Shown piece after piece: positions 28,795 to 37,742 of a stretch of 64,000 bases of DNA (its first letter is position 1; the number at the start of each line of letters is the position of its first letter). Origin of the DNA: Roseibium suaedae (lineage in GTDB: Bacteria; Pseudomonadota; Alphaproteobacteria; Rhizobiales; Stappiaceae); assembly GCF_900142725.1 (NCBI RefSeq), contig NZ_FRBW01000002.1, positions 958,710 to 1,022,709 on the forward strand, written 5' to 3'. The position numbers and the translations under genes were made by a program. A model generated the notes under the pieces. The model did no database searches. It was not told where the DNA came from and saw only the letters and a list, made by a program, of their open reading frames with translations.

Positions 28795-28810
28795 GGAGAA
28801 CGGACGGAAA

Positions 28811-30883
28811 ATGATCTGGTCGCTTTCCTTTGACCCGTTGCTGCCCGTCTGGCTGCTGATCGCCGGCGGCGCCGCTGCTGTGGTGATGACCGGTCTTCTG
28901 GCCTTCATGGGCCTGCGCGGCTGGCCGCTGCGCGCGGCCATCATGTCCTTGCTGCTGCTGGCCCTTGCCAACCCGGCTCTGGAGCGGGAGGACCGCCAGC
29001 CCCTGTCGAGTGTTATCGCGCTCGTTGCCGATCACAGCCAGAGCCAGGGACTTGAGGACCGCACCCGCGTCACCGATGAAACCGTGAAGGCTCTCAGCGC
29101 GGAAATCTCTGCCCTGCCCGGCTTCGAACTGCGGGTTCTGGAAAACCGGGGCAACTCGGGAACCGGCACCGAGCTGTTCCAGACGCTTGCCAACGGCCTG
29201 TCTGACGTGCCGCCCGACCGTGTTGGCGGCGCGATCATGGTGACGGATGGTGAGGTTCACGACATTCCGGCCAATGCGGGCGCCCTTGGCTTCAACGCCC
29301 CACTTCACGGCCTGATCACTGGCCGTCCCAACGAGCGGGACCGCCGTCTGGTGCTGGAAAAGGCCCCTCGCTTCGGGCTGGTCGGGTCAGAGCAGGTCAT
29401 CACCCTCAAGGTAGAAGATCAGAACGCTCCGGCATCGGCTTCCGGCCAAGCCCTGCTCACGATCAAGCGCGATGGCTCGGTCATCAGCGAGACACGGGTC
29501 GGCACGGGTGAGACTGTCGAAATTCCGGTCGAGGTTGCCCATGGCGGCAACAACATCTTCGAGATCGAAGCCGGACTTCTGGACGGGGAACTGACACCGG
29601 TCAACAACAAGGCTGTGGTCACCATTGATGGCATCCGCGAAAATCTCCGGGTGCTGCTGGTCTCCGGGTCTCCCCACGCGGGTGAGCGCACCTGGCGGAA
29701 CCTGCTGAAGTCGGATTCCTCTGTCGATCTGGTGCATTTCACCATTTTGCGCCCGCCGGAAAAGCAGGACGGCACGCCCATCCATGAGCTGTCCCTGATC
29801 GCCTTCCCGACGCGCGAACTGTTCTCGCTGAAGATCGACGAGTTCGACCTGATCATCTTTGACCGGTATGAGCGGCGCGGCGTGCTGCCGATGCTCTATT
29901 TCGACAATATCGCCCGCTATGTGCGCAATGGCGGAGCAGTGCTTCTGGCCGGAGGGCCGGACTATGCGGGCAGTGGCAGCCTCTACCGGACGCCGCTGGC
30001 CCCGATCCTGCCCGCAGAACCAACTGGAGCCATTCTGGAAGAGCCCTTCCATGCTCATCTGGCAGACATGGGCAAACGCCATCCGGTCACCCGCGGCCTG
30101 CCCGGCGCAAGCCAGGAGCCACCCGCCTGGAGCCGCTGGTTCCGGCTGGTGGACACCAATGTGGCCAATGGCGAAGTGCTCATGTCCGGACCGCAGGACA
30201 AGCCGCTTCTCGTGCTCAACCGGGAAGGTGAAGGACGGGTGGCCATGCTCCTTTCCGACCATGTCTGGCTCTGGGCCCGTGGCTTTGAAGGCGGCGGCCC
30301 CCATGTCCAGCTGCTGCGCCGTCTCGGCCATTGGCTGATGAAAGAGCCGGATCTGGAAGAAGAGGCGCTCCGTCTGAGCCTCCGTGGTGCGGATCTGGTC
30401 GTTGAGCGGCAGACGCTTGGCGATTCCATTGGTCCGGTCGAGCTGACGGCACCCTCGGGCGAGCGCTCCGAACTGACCTTGTCAGAAGATGAACCGGGCC
30501 TCTGGCGGGCCAGCCTGCCAGCCAGTGAAACCGGTCTCTACACCGTCACCGAGGGGGATCGCTCCGCGCTGGTGCATGTCGGGCCGCAGAACCCCAAGGA
30601 ATACAGCAACGTTCTGTCGACGACCGGCCTGCTCGCGCCGATGGCGGAAGCAACTGGCGGTGTCAGCAGGCGGCTTGCCGATGTCGGCGGCAACGTGACA
30701 GTGCCCAAGGTCGTGGCGCTGAAACAGGCCGCGCAATATTCCGGCAATGGCTGGATCGGTCTGAAGACAAGCCAGGCCAGCATCCTGAAGGGTGTGGACC
30801 GCTATCCGCTGTTCCTCGGCCTTCTGGGCCTCGCCCTGCTGCTTGGTGTCCTGACAATGACCTGGTATCGCGAGGGCCGCTGA
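28811..30883 (+). CDS. membrane protein with vWA-like MIDAS and amidotransferase-like region
   Basis: A 690-residue protein with two N-terminal membrane helices (about 12-33 and 38-58), then a cytoplasmic or periplasmic vWA-like domain whose MIDAS is D74-x-S76-x-S78, with TDGEVHD further on. The middle (about 285-470) looks like a ThuA/amidotransferase-like fold (VLLVSGSPHAGERTWRNLL, YVRNGGAVLLAGGPD), and a single C-terminal helix ends near residue 685. The start at ATG 28811 follows GAGGAG; a TTG at 28784 inside the previous gene is less likely. Last gene of the MoxR cluster, on the same transcript. Confidence 0.85.
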   Translation: MIWSLSFDPLLPVWLLIAGGAAAVVMTGLLAFMGLRGWPLRAAIMSLLLLALANPALEREDRQPLSSVIALVADHSQSQGLEDRTRVTDETVKALSAEISALPGFELRVLENRGNSGTGTELFQTLANGLSDVPPDRVGGAIMVTDGEVHDIPANAGALGFNAPLHGLITGRPNERDRRLVLEKAPRFGLVGSEQVITLKVEDQNAPASASGQALLTIKRDGSVISETRVGTGETVEIPVEVAHGGNNIFEIEAGLLDGELTPVNNKAVVTIDGIRENLRVLLVSGSPHAGERTWRNLLKSDSSVDLVHFTILRPPEKQDGTPIHELSLIAFPTRELFSLKIDEFDLIIFDRYERRGVLPMLYFDNIARYVRNGGAVLLAGGPDYAGSGSLYRTPLAPILPAEPTGAILEEPFHAHLADMGKRHPVTRGLPGASQEPPAWSRWFRLVDTNVANGEVLMSGPQDKPLLVLNREGEGRVAMLLSDHVWLWARGFEGGGPHVQLLRRLGHWLMKEPDLEEEALRLSLRGADLVVERQTLGDSIGPVELTAPSGERSELTLSEDEPGLWRASLPASETGLYTVTEGDRSALVHVGPQNPKEYSNVLSTTGLLAPMAEATGGVSRRLADVGGNVTVPKVVALKQAAQYSGNGWIGLKTSQASILKGVDRYPLFLGLLGLALLLGVLTMTWYREGR

Positions 30884-30929
30884 CAAGCGGCTCAGACTAC
30901 TGACAAAGCTGCCACCTCTCCACCGTCAT

Positions 30930-30996
30930 CCTCGGCCTTGAGCCGAGGACCTAAACAAGTCAATGGCTTGCAGATGGTCGGGTCAAGCCCGACCAT
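30930..30996. repeat. two REP-like hairpins
   Basis: CCTCGGC/GCCGAGG (30930-30948) and ATGGTCGGG/CCCGACCAT (30974-30996), each around a 5-base loop of the type CTTGA or TCAAG, preceded by CGTCATC and followed by GACG. This is the layout of the dispersed GTCATC...CTTGA intergenic repeats common in Hyphomicrobiales genomes. They may also end the MoxR operon. Confidence 0.65.
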
Positions 30997-31100
30997 GACG
31001 AACGGGGAAATACGCTCCCTTTGTCAGCAATCCAGGCCCCCCACAAGCGGCTCTTCGTCGATTGAATGCTGCACAAGCAGCACTCGATCATCCAGAGGAC

Positions 31101-31598
31101 TTAAGGACGGCCGCCCCGCACCATGCCGGAGGGCATGTCCGCACCGTTCAAAAGGGCGATCAGAAGGCGGTCGGGATCGACCGGCCCTGGCAATGTGATC
31201 TTGCCGAAAGGCACCTTGCCGAAGCCGGACGGGCCGTAATAAGGCGCATCGCCAACGAGAAGAACGGCCGTTTCGCCCTGAGTGGCAGCAACATCCAGAA
31301 CGGTCTTCAACAGCAGTTTGCCGAGACCACGGTTCTTGTAGACCGGCGCAACCGTCAGCGGCCCTAGCAGCATGGCAGGCGTGTTGCCAATCCGGATCGG
31401 TGTCAGGCGCACGGAACCTGCGAGTTCCACACCGCTCAACCCGACAAAACAGAGACTGTCAGCCTGCGGCACGCCTTCGCGGATCTTGAATGCGGTCCGA
31501 GCATAGCGGCCGGGACCAAAGGCTTCAGCCTGGAGAGCTTCAATCTGCTCTGCGTCAGCGGATTCTTCGAGACGGACGAACCAATTTTCGGGCTTCAT
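31101..31598 (-). CDS. GNAT family N-acetyltransferase (YhbS-like)
   Basis: A 165-residue acetyltransferase. The core is AFGPGRYARTAFKIREG, the catalytic strand LLGPLTVAPVYKNRGLGKLL with the acetyl-CoA pyrophosphate loop KNRGLG, and the C-terminal YYGPSGFGKVPFG typical of YhbS-like proteins. The acceptor is unknown. ATG 31598 has AGGTGA upstream; an ATG at 31658 would add 20 residues but has no ribosome site. The gene is divergent from the GST gene across a 370-base gap that contains an 18-bp palindrome. Confidence 0.85.
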   Translation of the reverse strand: MKPENWFVRLEESADAEQIEALQAEAFGPGRYARTAFKIREGVPQADSLCFVGLSGVELAGSVRLTPIRIGNTPAMLLGPLTVAPVYKNRGLGKLLLKTVLDVAATQGETAVLLVGDAPYYGPSGFGKVPFGKITLPGPVDPDRLLIALLNGADMPSGMVRGGRP

Positions 31599-31693
31599 GG
31601 AAAGGTCACCTGTCGAGCGAGTTTCTTCTCGCGTCTGACCGGGGGTGTCTTTCGTCATGGAAAGAGGGTTGACCGGTCAGGCGCGCGCGAACG

Positions 31694-31711
31694 GACGAGA
31701 CATGTCTCGTC
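31694..31711. promoter_or_regulatory. 18-bp perfect palindrome in divergent promoter region
   Basis: GACGAGACATGTCTCGTC is its own reverse complement. It lies in the 31599-31968 gap between the divergent GNAT and GST genes, where an operator would be expected. Two direct copies of TTGATCA (31766-31772 and 31778-31784) follow. Nothing else was seen in this gap, and no regulator gene is adjacent. Confidence 0.5.
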
Positions 31712-31968
31712 GGGTGGTTCGTCGTCGCAGGCTCAGACCAGAGGTCATCAGGTTCCGTCTCTCACTTGATCATCAGTTTGATCACACGGCTCTTTGCGAA
31801 CCGGAATTTGCCGATAGCATGGGGGGATCGGATCGGTCCAGCAGAAATTGAACCTCGAACAAAATACCCGTGGCTGTCCAGAATTATTGAACAGTCAATT
31901 CAGCCCGCTTGCGGAAGACGCGCACTGCCCCAGTTCCTATCTTGAGTGGGCAACACAGGAGAGACGAG

Positions 31969-32937
31969 ATGGGATTGCTGGTCGACGGCGTCTGGAAAGA
32001 CAAGTGGTATGACACGGATTCAACTGGTGGCCGGTTCGAACGTTCGGCCTCGGCCTTCCGCAACTGCATCACCGCCGATGGGGCACCTGGTCCAAGCGGC
32101 AAGGGCGGCTTTGCCGCTGAGGCCGGCCGCTATCATCTCTATGTGTCCTACGCCTGCCCCTGGGCGCACAGAACCCTGATTTTCCGCCGCCTGAAGCAGC
32201 TGGAAGAGATCATCCCGGTCACGGCCGTGGAGCCCCTGATGCTGGAAAACGGCTGGACCTTCGCCGAACCGGACCCGCTGCACGGGGCCGACTTCCTCTG
32301 GCAGATCTACAAGGCCGCAAAACCGGACTACAGTGGCCGGGTGACCGTGCCCGTGCTCTGGGACAAGAAAACCGGCACGATTGTCAGCAACGAATCCTCC
32401 GAAATCATCCGCATGTTCAACAGCGCCTTCGACGGCCTCACCGGCTCGACACTGGACCTGTGCCCGGAAAACCTGCTCGGCGAAATCGACGAGATCAACG
32501 CGTTTGTCTACGACAGCGTGAACAATGGCGTCTACAAGGCTGGCTTCGCCACCAAGCCAGAACCTTACCAGAAGGCCGTGACGGCCCTGTTTGCGGCTTT
32601 GGACGAGCTGGAATCACGGCTTGGGACGAGGAAGTATCTTGCCGGGGACAGGCTGACGGAAGCCGACTGGCGCCTCTTCACCACATTGATCCGCTTTGAC
32701 GCGGTCTATGTCGGCCATTTCAAATGCAACATCCGCCGGATCGAGGACTATCCGAACCTGTCGAACTACATCCGCGCGCTTTATCAGGTGCCGGGCATTG
32801 CCGAAACCGTACAGATCGACACGATCAAGGCCCATTACTACGGGTCTCACAAGACCATCAATCCGACCGGCATCATTCCGCTCGGACCAGAACTGGACTT
32901 CATGCGCCCGCACAACAGAGGCCCGGTCGAGCTCTGA
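31969..32937 (+). CDS. glutathionyl-hydroquinone reductase-type glutathione S-transferase
   Basis: A 322-residue omega-like GST of the ECM4/YqjG (Xi class) family. The catalytic Cys63 is in the CPWAHR motif; the thioredoxin-like half continues with TVPVLWDKKTGTIVSNESSEII and the C-terminal helical half contains LTEADWRLFTTLIRFD and the conserved NPTGIIPLGP end. These enzymes reduce glutathionyl-hydroquinones with a second glutathione, releasing oxidised glutathione. ATG 31969 is preceded by AGGAGA. Length and motifs are complete. Confidence 0.92.
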   Translation: MGLLVDGVWKDKWYDTDSTGGRFERSASAFRNCITADGAPGPSGKGGFAAEAGRYHLYVSYACPWAHRTLIFRRLKQLEEIIPVTAVEPLMLENGWTFAEPDPLHGADFLWQIYKAAKPDYSGRVTVPVLWDKKTGTIVSNESSEIIRMFNSAFDGLTGSTLDLCPENLLGEIDEINAFVYDSVNNGVYKAGFATKPEPYQKAVTALFAALDELESRLGTRKYLAGDRLTEADWRLFTTLIRFDAVYVGHFKCNIRRIEDYPNLSNYIRALYQVPGIAETVQIDTIKAHYYGSHKTINPTGIIPLGPELDFMRPHNRGPVEL

Positions 32938-32950
32938 CGAGTTCTGAAGG

Positions 32951-33508
32951 CTACCAGTAGCCTTCGTCCTGGGCGGCCATGCCCTCCCCCTTCTCCATCC
33001 AGTCCTGCAGACGCCTTGCCGTCGCAGGACTGACATCCGCCGGAAGGGCATTCAACGGGAAGAAGGCAGCCTCGGAGATTTCCGCATTGGGCTGAAGATA
33101 CCCCTCCCCCTTCGTCCAGTCGCGCAGCAGAAACAGACCGACGTGGTCCCGGCCCAGTCCCTGCCGGTTGAGATAAGCCCCCAGAAGCCTCAAGGTTCCT
33201 TCAGCCACGATCCCGGTTTCCTCGGTGAGTTCCCGTCTGGCGGCGGCCTGCATGCTCTCGCCCCGGTCGACGCCCCCGCCCGGAAGATACCAGCCTGGCA
33301 GATAGCTGTGACGCACAAGCAGAACGGATTCGCAGGGCTCCGGAGAGGCCGCAGATGTGAGACCGGCAGGGTCTCCAACCCCGGTTTCAAGCGGTTTTCC
33401 GATCACCAGAACCCTCACACCCACACAATATGGGTTCCTCATCAAGGCTGCCGCGTGAACGAGCCGCTTGGTCAGACTGCTGGGAAGGAAGGACAAGAGT
33501 TTGATCAT
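32951..33508 (-). CDS. Nudix hydrolase
   Basis: A 185-residue protein with a complete Nudix box: the region GGGVDRGESMQ ... RRELTEETGI keeps the G-x5-E-x7-REU-x-EE-x-GU spacing. It has a Leu-rich N-terminal helix before the domain and an unusual insertion of about 15 residues (EPCESV region) between the first strands. The substrate (a nucleoside diphosphate linked to X) cannot be predicted. It converges on the GST gene with 13 bases between the stops. Confidence 0.87.
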   Translation of the reverse strand: MIKLLSFLPSSLTKRLVHAAALMRNPYCVGVRVLVIGKPLETGVGDPAGLTSAASPEPCESVLLVRHSYLPGWYLPGGGVDRGESMQAAARRELTEETGIVAEGTLRLLGAYLNRQGLGRDHVGLFLLRDWTKGEGYLQPNAEISEAAFFPLNALPADVSPATARRLQDWMEKGEGMAAQDEGYW

Positions 33509-33706
33509 GCAGGAGTTTTACCCGAACAACCCTTAGGTGGCACCAAGAATTAAGAGATTGCTTACCTTAAGGCCCGGACCTATGCGCCATTTGCAGGGCT
33601 GCCCCACCGGAAATTGCACTCCTCATATTCAATTGAATGTCTATTTTATAGTCATCCTGATGAAGAGACAGGCAGTCCTTCACAGATCCCAACCAAGAGA
33701 CCTATC

Positions 33707-33823
33707 ATGTTCAGCGTGTTCTTCACCAACCTCCGCCGCGCCCGCGCTTACCAGTGGAAGCCGGCTGTGGACCTCAGCAATCCGCGCATTGCTGCTGCTC
33801 TGTCGACCTTCGCGGCCAACTAA
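33707..33823 (+). CDS. 38-residue small protein, unknown
   Basis: A short frame starting MFSVFFTNLRRARAYQWKP and ending AALSTFAAN, with AAGAGA eight bases upstream of the ATG. It has a hydrophobic start, a basic patch (RRARAYQWK) and a small-residue C-terminus, somewhat like the short Arg-rich proteins common in this order (DUF1127-like in size only). It lies in a 425-base gap between divergent-facing genes, preceded by an AT-rich stretch (33625-33655) that could be a promoter. Coding status is moderately supported by base composition and ribosome site. Confidence 0.5.
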   Translation: MFSVFFTNLRRARAYQWKPAVDLSNPRIAAALSTFAAN

Positions 33824-33933
33824 GCAAATCCGTCCGGCGGCTCTGTTCGCCGGTTCCGGGGACCGGATGCCAATATAGCTGGGCAACGCGCATTTTTCCT
33901 TGACGCGACCCGCTCAGCTCCGATGATGCCGGC

Positions 33934-34908
33934 ATGTTCAAGCTTGCCCATCTTTCCGACCCGCATCTGGGTCCCCTGCCGGATCCCAAACTGATCCAGC
34001 TCTTCTCCAAGCGTATCCTCGGATATCTCAACTGGCGACGGAACCGCTCCGGTTCCATGACAGCCAGTTACCTGGAACAGCTTGTCGAGGACATGCAGGC
34101 GCAAGCGCCCGACCACATTGCCGTGACCGGCGATCTCGTCAACATTGCCTTGCCCCTCGAAATCATTGGTGCACGGAACTGGCTGGAAGACGTGGGAGAG
34201 CCCCACGATGTTTCCGTTGTTCCCGGCAACCATGATGCCTATGTGCCCGGCGCTCTCAGACGTGCACGGGCCGCCTGGCTTCCCTATATGTGTGGCGACG
34301 ACGCCGATACCACTCCACCTGCTCCCGGCAGCGATGCCGTCTTTCCCTATGTGCGCAGGCGTGGAGATCTGGCGATTGTCGGCGTCTCGACGGCCCGCGC
34401 CTCTGGCCCCTGGTTCGCAACGGGCCGGGTCGGCATCAAACAGACCCGGCGGCTCAGGAAGATCCTGGAGGATCTGGGCAAGGAAGGTCTGTTCCGGGTG
34501 GTCATGATCCATCACCCCCCGTTCCACAACGCCACCCATTGGCATAAGCGCCTGTCCGATGCCTCCCGCGTGCGCACGGTCATCAAGCGGGTGGGCGCAG
34601 AACTCATCCTGCATGGCCATACACATATTGTCAGCCGTTCATCGATCGATGGACCGGATGGGTCGGTGCCGGTCATCGGCGTGCCTTCGGCGAGCAACGC
34701 ACCCGGCGGCAAAAAGCCAGGTGCCCGTTACAATCTGTTCTCGATCTTCAAGGAAAACGGCCGCTGGTCGTGCCAGATGGAAGAGCGCGGCTTCACCGAA
34801 AAGGGACTTCCAGTCAGCTCGATTGTCACTGACAAGATCGAAATCCCCGCCAGTCAGGATCAGCATAAGACCCCTGAAACCCGGTCCGTCCACGCGCCTT
34901 CAGTCTAG
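33934..34908 (+). CDS. calcineurin-like metallophosphoesterase
   Basis: A 324-residue phosphoesterase with all five metal-binding blocks: HLSDPHLG near the N-terminus, VTGDLVN, VPGNHDAY, MIHHPPF and LHGHTHI. It would hydrolyse a phosphodiester or phosphomonoester using two metals; the substrate is unknown. The positively charged segment between the first two motifs (RILGYLNWRRNR) could contact a membrane, as in UDP-diacylglucosamine hydrolase-like relatives (inference). Normal length for the family. Confidence 0.9.
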   Translation: MFKLAHLSDPHLGPLPDPKLIQLFSKRILGYLNWRRNRSGSMTASYLEQLVEDMQAQAPDHIAVTGDLVNIALPLEIIGARNWLEDVGEPHDVSVVPGNHDAYVPGALRRARAAWLPYMCGDDADTTPPAPGSDAVFPYVRRRGDLAIVGVSTARASGPWFATGRVGIKQTRRLRKILEDLGKEGLFRVVMIHHPPFHNATHWHKRLSDASRVRTVIKRVGAELILHGHTHIVSRSSIDGPDGSVPVIGVPSASNAPGGKKPGARYNLFSIFKENGRWSCQMEERGFTEKGLPVSSIVTDKIEIPASQDQHKTPETRSVHAPSV

Positions 34909-34974
34909 AGGCGGGGCTCCAACCGGGGTAAAACGGGGCGGCGCGTCGAACATCGGCCCGCCCCGGATCAGCCA

Positions 34975-35580
34975 TCAGACCGGCAGCGGATGCGCAAACC
35001 ACGCATACGCAACCAGAGTGCCGATGCCCGCGCAAAGACCAAAGGCAAAGGTTGCAGCAACCGTGAGCCAATGAAGGCCGCGGCCGGTGTCAGCCTCTTT
35101 CTTCACCTTGGCAACGGCAGTGTTTTCCATCGCGACTTCACGCAGACGGCGATTCAGCCAATCGCCTTCCAGAGCCTTTTCCCGCTCCAGAATACGCTCT
35201 GCGATATATTCCGTCAGGCAGTCTGCCATGTCGTCAATTTCGGGCGTTTCCAGAATGACGACCCGGCCGAGCCGCGTGTCCTTCAGGAACCGGTAGGTCC
35301 GACGGTCACCGCCAACGACAACATGGCTGGTGACGTCGATCCAGAGGCGCGGCAGAGAACCTGCTGCAATCTGGAGCGAAAACTGGTCATCGTCCTCAGG
35401 GATTTCCTTGAAGACGTCCTTCATCTCTTCCGCGAGCATTTCCAGCCGCGCACGCTCGGTGTCCTGCAGCTCGACGACCACGTCAGAGCGCTCGACCTCA
35501 CCGATCTGTACCTTCCGGATCGCCTCACGCAGAGACCTGACCCTGGAATGGGGTACGACGTTATCCTTCACCACGGGCAT
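34975..35580 (-). CDS. conserved hypothetical protein with C-terminal membrane anchor
   Basis: A 201-residue protein: an N-terminal basic region with SREAIRKVQ-type helix (RVRSLREAIRKVQIGEVERSD), an acidic coiled middle (ELQDTERARLEMLAEEM), a beta-rich part (LWIDVTSHVVVGGDRRTYRF) and one C-terminal hydrophobic helix (about 175-197). It is therefore probably a cytoplasmic domain anchored to the inner membrane by its tail. No known family was recognised. GGAG lies 11 bases before ATG 35580. A perfect palindrome (35637-35652) is about 60 bases upstream. Confidence 0.78.
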   Translation of the reverse strand: MPVVKDNVVPHSRVRSLREAIRKVQIGEVERSDVVVELQDTERARLEMLAEEMKDVFKEIPEDDDQFSLQIAAGSLPRLWIDVTSHVVVGGDRRTYRFLKDTRLGRVVILETPEIDDMADCLTEYIAERILEREKALEGDWLNRRLREVAMENTAVAKVKKEADTGRGLHWLTVAATFAFGLCAGIGTLVAYAWFAHPLPV

Positions 35581-35636
35581 AGACTGTCCGTCTCCATTCT
35601 GGCGGTGCATTCCTGCTCTGGCCAAATCAGGCCAAG

Positions 35637-35652
35637 TTAAGAACATTCTTAA
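35637..35652. promoter_or_regulatory. palindrome TTAAGAA-CA-TTCTTAA, possible operator
   Basis: Perfect 7-bp inverted repeat with a two-base spacer, 57 bases upstream of the ATG at 35580 on the minus strand and about 195 bases before mtnA. It could be the binding site of a dimeric regulator that controls one or both divergent genes. The rest of 35581-35846 shows no gene. Confidence 0.45.
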
Positions 35653-35846
35653 TCAAATCTTACCGGCTGGAAATGGCGGCTCGTGCTGATGAGGCCCTCA
35701 TCCACTGTCATTCAAGCCGGAATGGTTAACAGATGTTAAGACATTTCCGCCCCCAACACCAGAACGCTGATTGGCCCGGCGTTTGCTGGTAAACTCTGCT
35801 TGGGATAACCAGCCTGGAGCGTTCCAATACAGAAGTGGGGCCGCCA

Positions 35847-36947
35847 ATGAACGTGAATGGACGCAAGTATCGCACGATCTGGCTCGCGGACGACGGCTGG
35901 GGCGTCGAGATCATCGACCAGACACGGTTCCCTCACGCCTTCGAGACGATTCGACTGGAAACCCTCGAGCAGGCAGCCCATGCCATCCGCATCATGCAGG
36001 TCCGCGGCGCCCCTCTGATCGGCGCCACCGCCGCCTATGGCCTGTGCCTTGCCCTCCGCAACGACACATCCGACATGGGGCTCATGACGGCCTGCGGCGC
36101 CTTGCTGGACACGCGTCCGACCGCGGTCAACCTCCGCTGGGCACTGGATCTCATGCGCAAGACCTTGCTCCCCGTGCCGCCGGAGCAGCGCCTGGCCCGC
36201 GCCTATGGCATGGCAGAGCGGATCTGCGACGAGGACGTCGCAATCAACATGGCCATCGGCACACATGGCGCGAAGCTGATTTCAGAGGTTGCTGCCCGGA
36301 AGCGGCCAGGCGAACCGGTGAATATCCTGACCCATTGCAATGCCGGTTGGCTGGCGACCGTCGACTGGGGCACAGCCACCGCCCCGATCTACATGTCCCA
36401 CGATGCCGGGACGCCGGTTCATGTGTGGGTGGATGAAACACGCCCACGGAACCAGGGCGCCTTCCTGACTGCCTGGGAACTTGGCCAGCATGGCGTCCCC
36501 CATACGGTGGTGGCGGACAATGCCGGCGGACACCTCATGCAGCACGGAGAGGTGGACATGGTAATCGTCGGAACCGACAGAACCACAGCCGAGGGCGACG
36601 TCTGCAACAAGATCGGCACCTATCTGAAGGCCCTGGCTGCGAAGGATTGCGGTGTGCCCTTCTATGTCGCCCTGCCCTCCCCCACCATCGACTTCACCTT
36701 GTCCAACGGCCTGAGGGAAATTCCGATCGAGGAACGCATCGGAGACGAAGTCAGTCACATCACGGGGCTTACAGCCGGTGGCAGGATCGAGACGATCGAG
36801 ATCGTTGCCCCCGGCTCCGACGTTGCCAATCCGGCCTTCGATGTCACCCCTGCCCGGCTTGTGACCGGACTGATCACCGAGCGCGGCGTCCTGTCTGCCG
36901 ACCGTCAGTCCCTTGCTGCCGCATTCCCCGAGCGGGTTGCAGGATAG
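35847..36947 (+). CDS. mtnA: S-methyl-5-thioribose-1-phosphate isomerase
   Basis: Isomerises methylthioribose-1-phosphate to methylthioribulose-1-phosphate in methionine salvage. The 366-residue protein has the family motifs [14 protein letters not shown] near residue 55, [17 protein letters not shown] with the catalytic Cys, and the [19 protein letters not shown] segment with the catalytic Asp. ATG 35847 is four codons after a GTG and better fits the family start. It acts on the product of MtnP (7370-8245), but the genes are about 28 kb apart, and no other mtn gene is in the window. Confidence 0.94.
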   Translation: MNVNGRKYRTIWLADDGWGVEIIDQTRFPHAFETIRLETLEQAAHAIRIMQVRGAPLIGATAAYGLCLALRNDTSDMGLMTACGALLDTRPTAVNLRWALDLMRKTLLPVPPEQRLARAYGMAERICDEDVAINMAIGTHGAKLISEVAARKRPGEPVNILTHCNAGWLATVDWGTATAPIYMSHDAGTPVHVWVDETRPRNQGAFLTAWELGQHGVPHTVVADNAGGHLMQHGEVDMVIVGTDRTTAEGDVCNKIGTYLKALAAKDCGVPFYVALPSPTIDFTLSNGLREIPIEERIGDEVSHITGLTAGGRIETIEIVAPGSDVANPAFDVTPARLVTGLITERGVLSADRQSLAAAFPERVAG

Positions 36948-36984
36948 GCCGGAACGCCATCGCCGCTCCGGCACATGAGTGTCG

Positions 36985-37596
36985 TCATCCGATCAGGGGC
37001 ACATGAGGAGCACAGGAGCGCGGCAACAGACCCTTGAGACGAGGATCATCCGCAACCTCAATAGCCATCTTGTAGGGAGCAAAGCCGCTGCGCTGATAGA
37101 ACCCAAGAGCCTGGGGGCTGTCCGCATTGCAGGTGTGCACCCAGAAGCGGCGCGTCTCCGGACGGCTCCAGACGATCTCCAGAGCCTGCGCTATCAGCCA
37201 TCGGCCAGCCCCGCCCCCAACAGCTTCCGGAACAAGGCCGAAATAGGCAAGCTCCGGCTGCGCAGGATCGGTGAAGTCCAGTTCCAGCACACCGACGGAT
37301 TTGCCATCCTTGAGGGGGCGGAAATGCAGGCGTGCAGGGTCGTGCAAGATCGCCCGCAGCTCCTCATCCGGCTTTTGCAGACGGCCGAACCAGAGCCAGT
37401 CCTGCCCCACAGCCCGGAAAAGATCCCGGTATTCATCAAGATCAGGATTGAGCCACGGTTCCAGGCACAGGTCTTCCCGCAAGGGCGCCTCCCCGGAGGG
37501 GCGGCTGAACATTTCCAGATAGGTGACGGCGAAGACCAGTTTGCCCTTGGGCAGATCTGTGTAGCCGTCCAGATCGAGCGGAAGGGTCTGTGGCAT
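36985..37596 (-). CDS. GNAT family N-acetyltransferase
   Basis: A 203-residue acetyltransferase with a GNAT core at about residues 90-185: VGVLELDFTDPAQPELAYFGLVPEAVGGGAGRWLI (quoted in parts: GVLELDF, YFGLVPEAVGGGAGRWL), in which GGGAGR is the acetyl-CoA loop, followed by VHTCNADSPQALGFYQRSGF. The N-terminal 70 residues are family-specific. AGGA lies about six bases before ATG 37596. The upstream region contains a CtrA-type box (37705-37719), though that site is closer to the divergent small gene at 37743. Confidence 0.87.
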   Translation of the reverse strand: MPQTLPLDLDGYTDLPKGKLVFAVTYLEMFSRPSGEAPLREDLCLEPWLNPDLDEYRDLFRAVGQDWLWFGRLQKPDEELRAILHDPARLHFRPLKDGKSVGVLELDFTDPAQPELAYFGLVPEAVGGGAGRWLIAQALEIVWSRPETRRFWVHTCNADSPQALGFYQRSGFAPYKMAIEVADDPRLKGLLPRSCAPHVPLIG

Positions 37597-37704
37597 CGGG
37601 TTTCCTGACGATTTGAGCTTGCCCACGCCTAGCGCTTCCCCGCGCCAAGGGTCAATACGCAACCTGGCGTAACAACCTGATCCCAAAAGCCTGTTCAATC
37701 ATGA

Positions 37705-37719
37705 TTAACCTCCTGTTAA
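37705..37719 (+). promoter_or_regulatory. CtrA-type box TTAA-N7-TTAA
   Basis: TTAACCTCCTGTTAA, followed by CC. Exact match to the CtrA consensus. It ends 23 bases before the ATG of the 79-residue gene at 37743, the distance expected if it overlaps the -35 region of a leaderless or nearly leaderless promoter. It is almost identical to the fliF box at 45524-45538. Confidence 0.65.
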
Positions 37720-37742
37720 CCACGATGCCGGATTGTATCTGA

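Noticed and set aside
35728..35741. TTAACAGATGTTAA, a possible CtrA site before mtnA
   Set aside because: The spacing is six bases, not seven, and there is no flagellar or cell-cycle gene close by.
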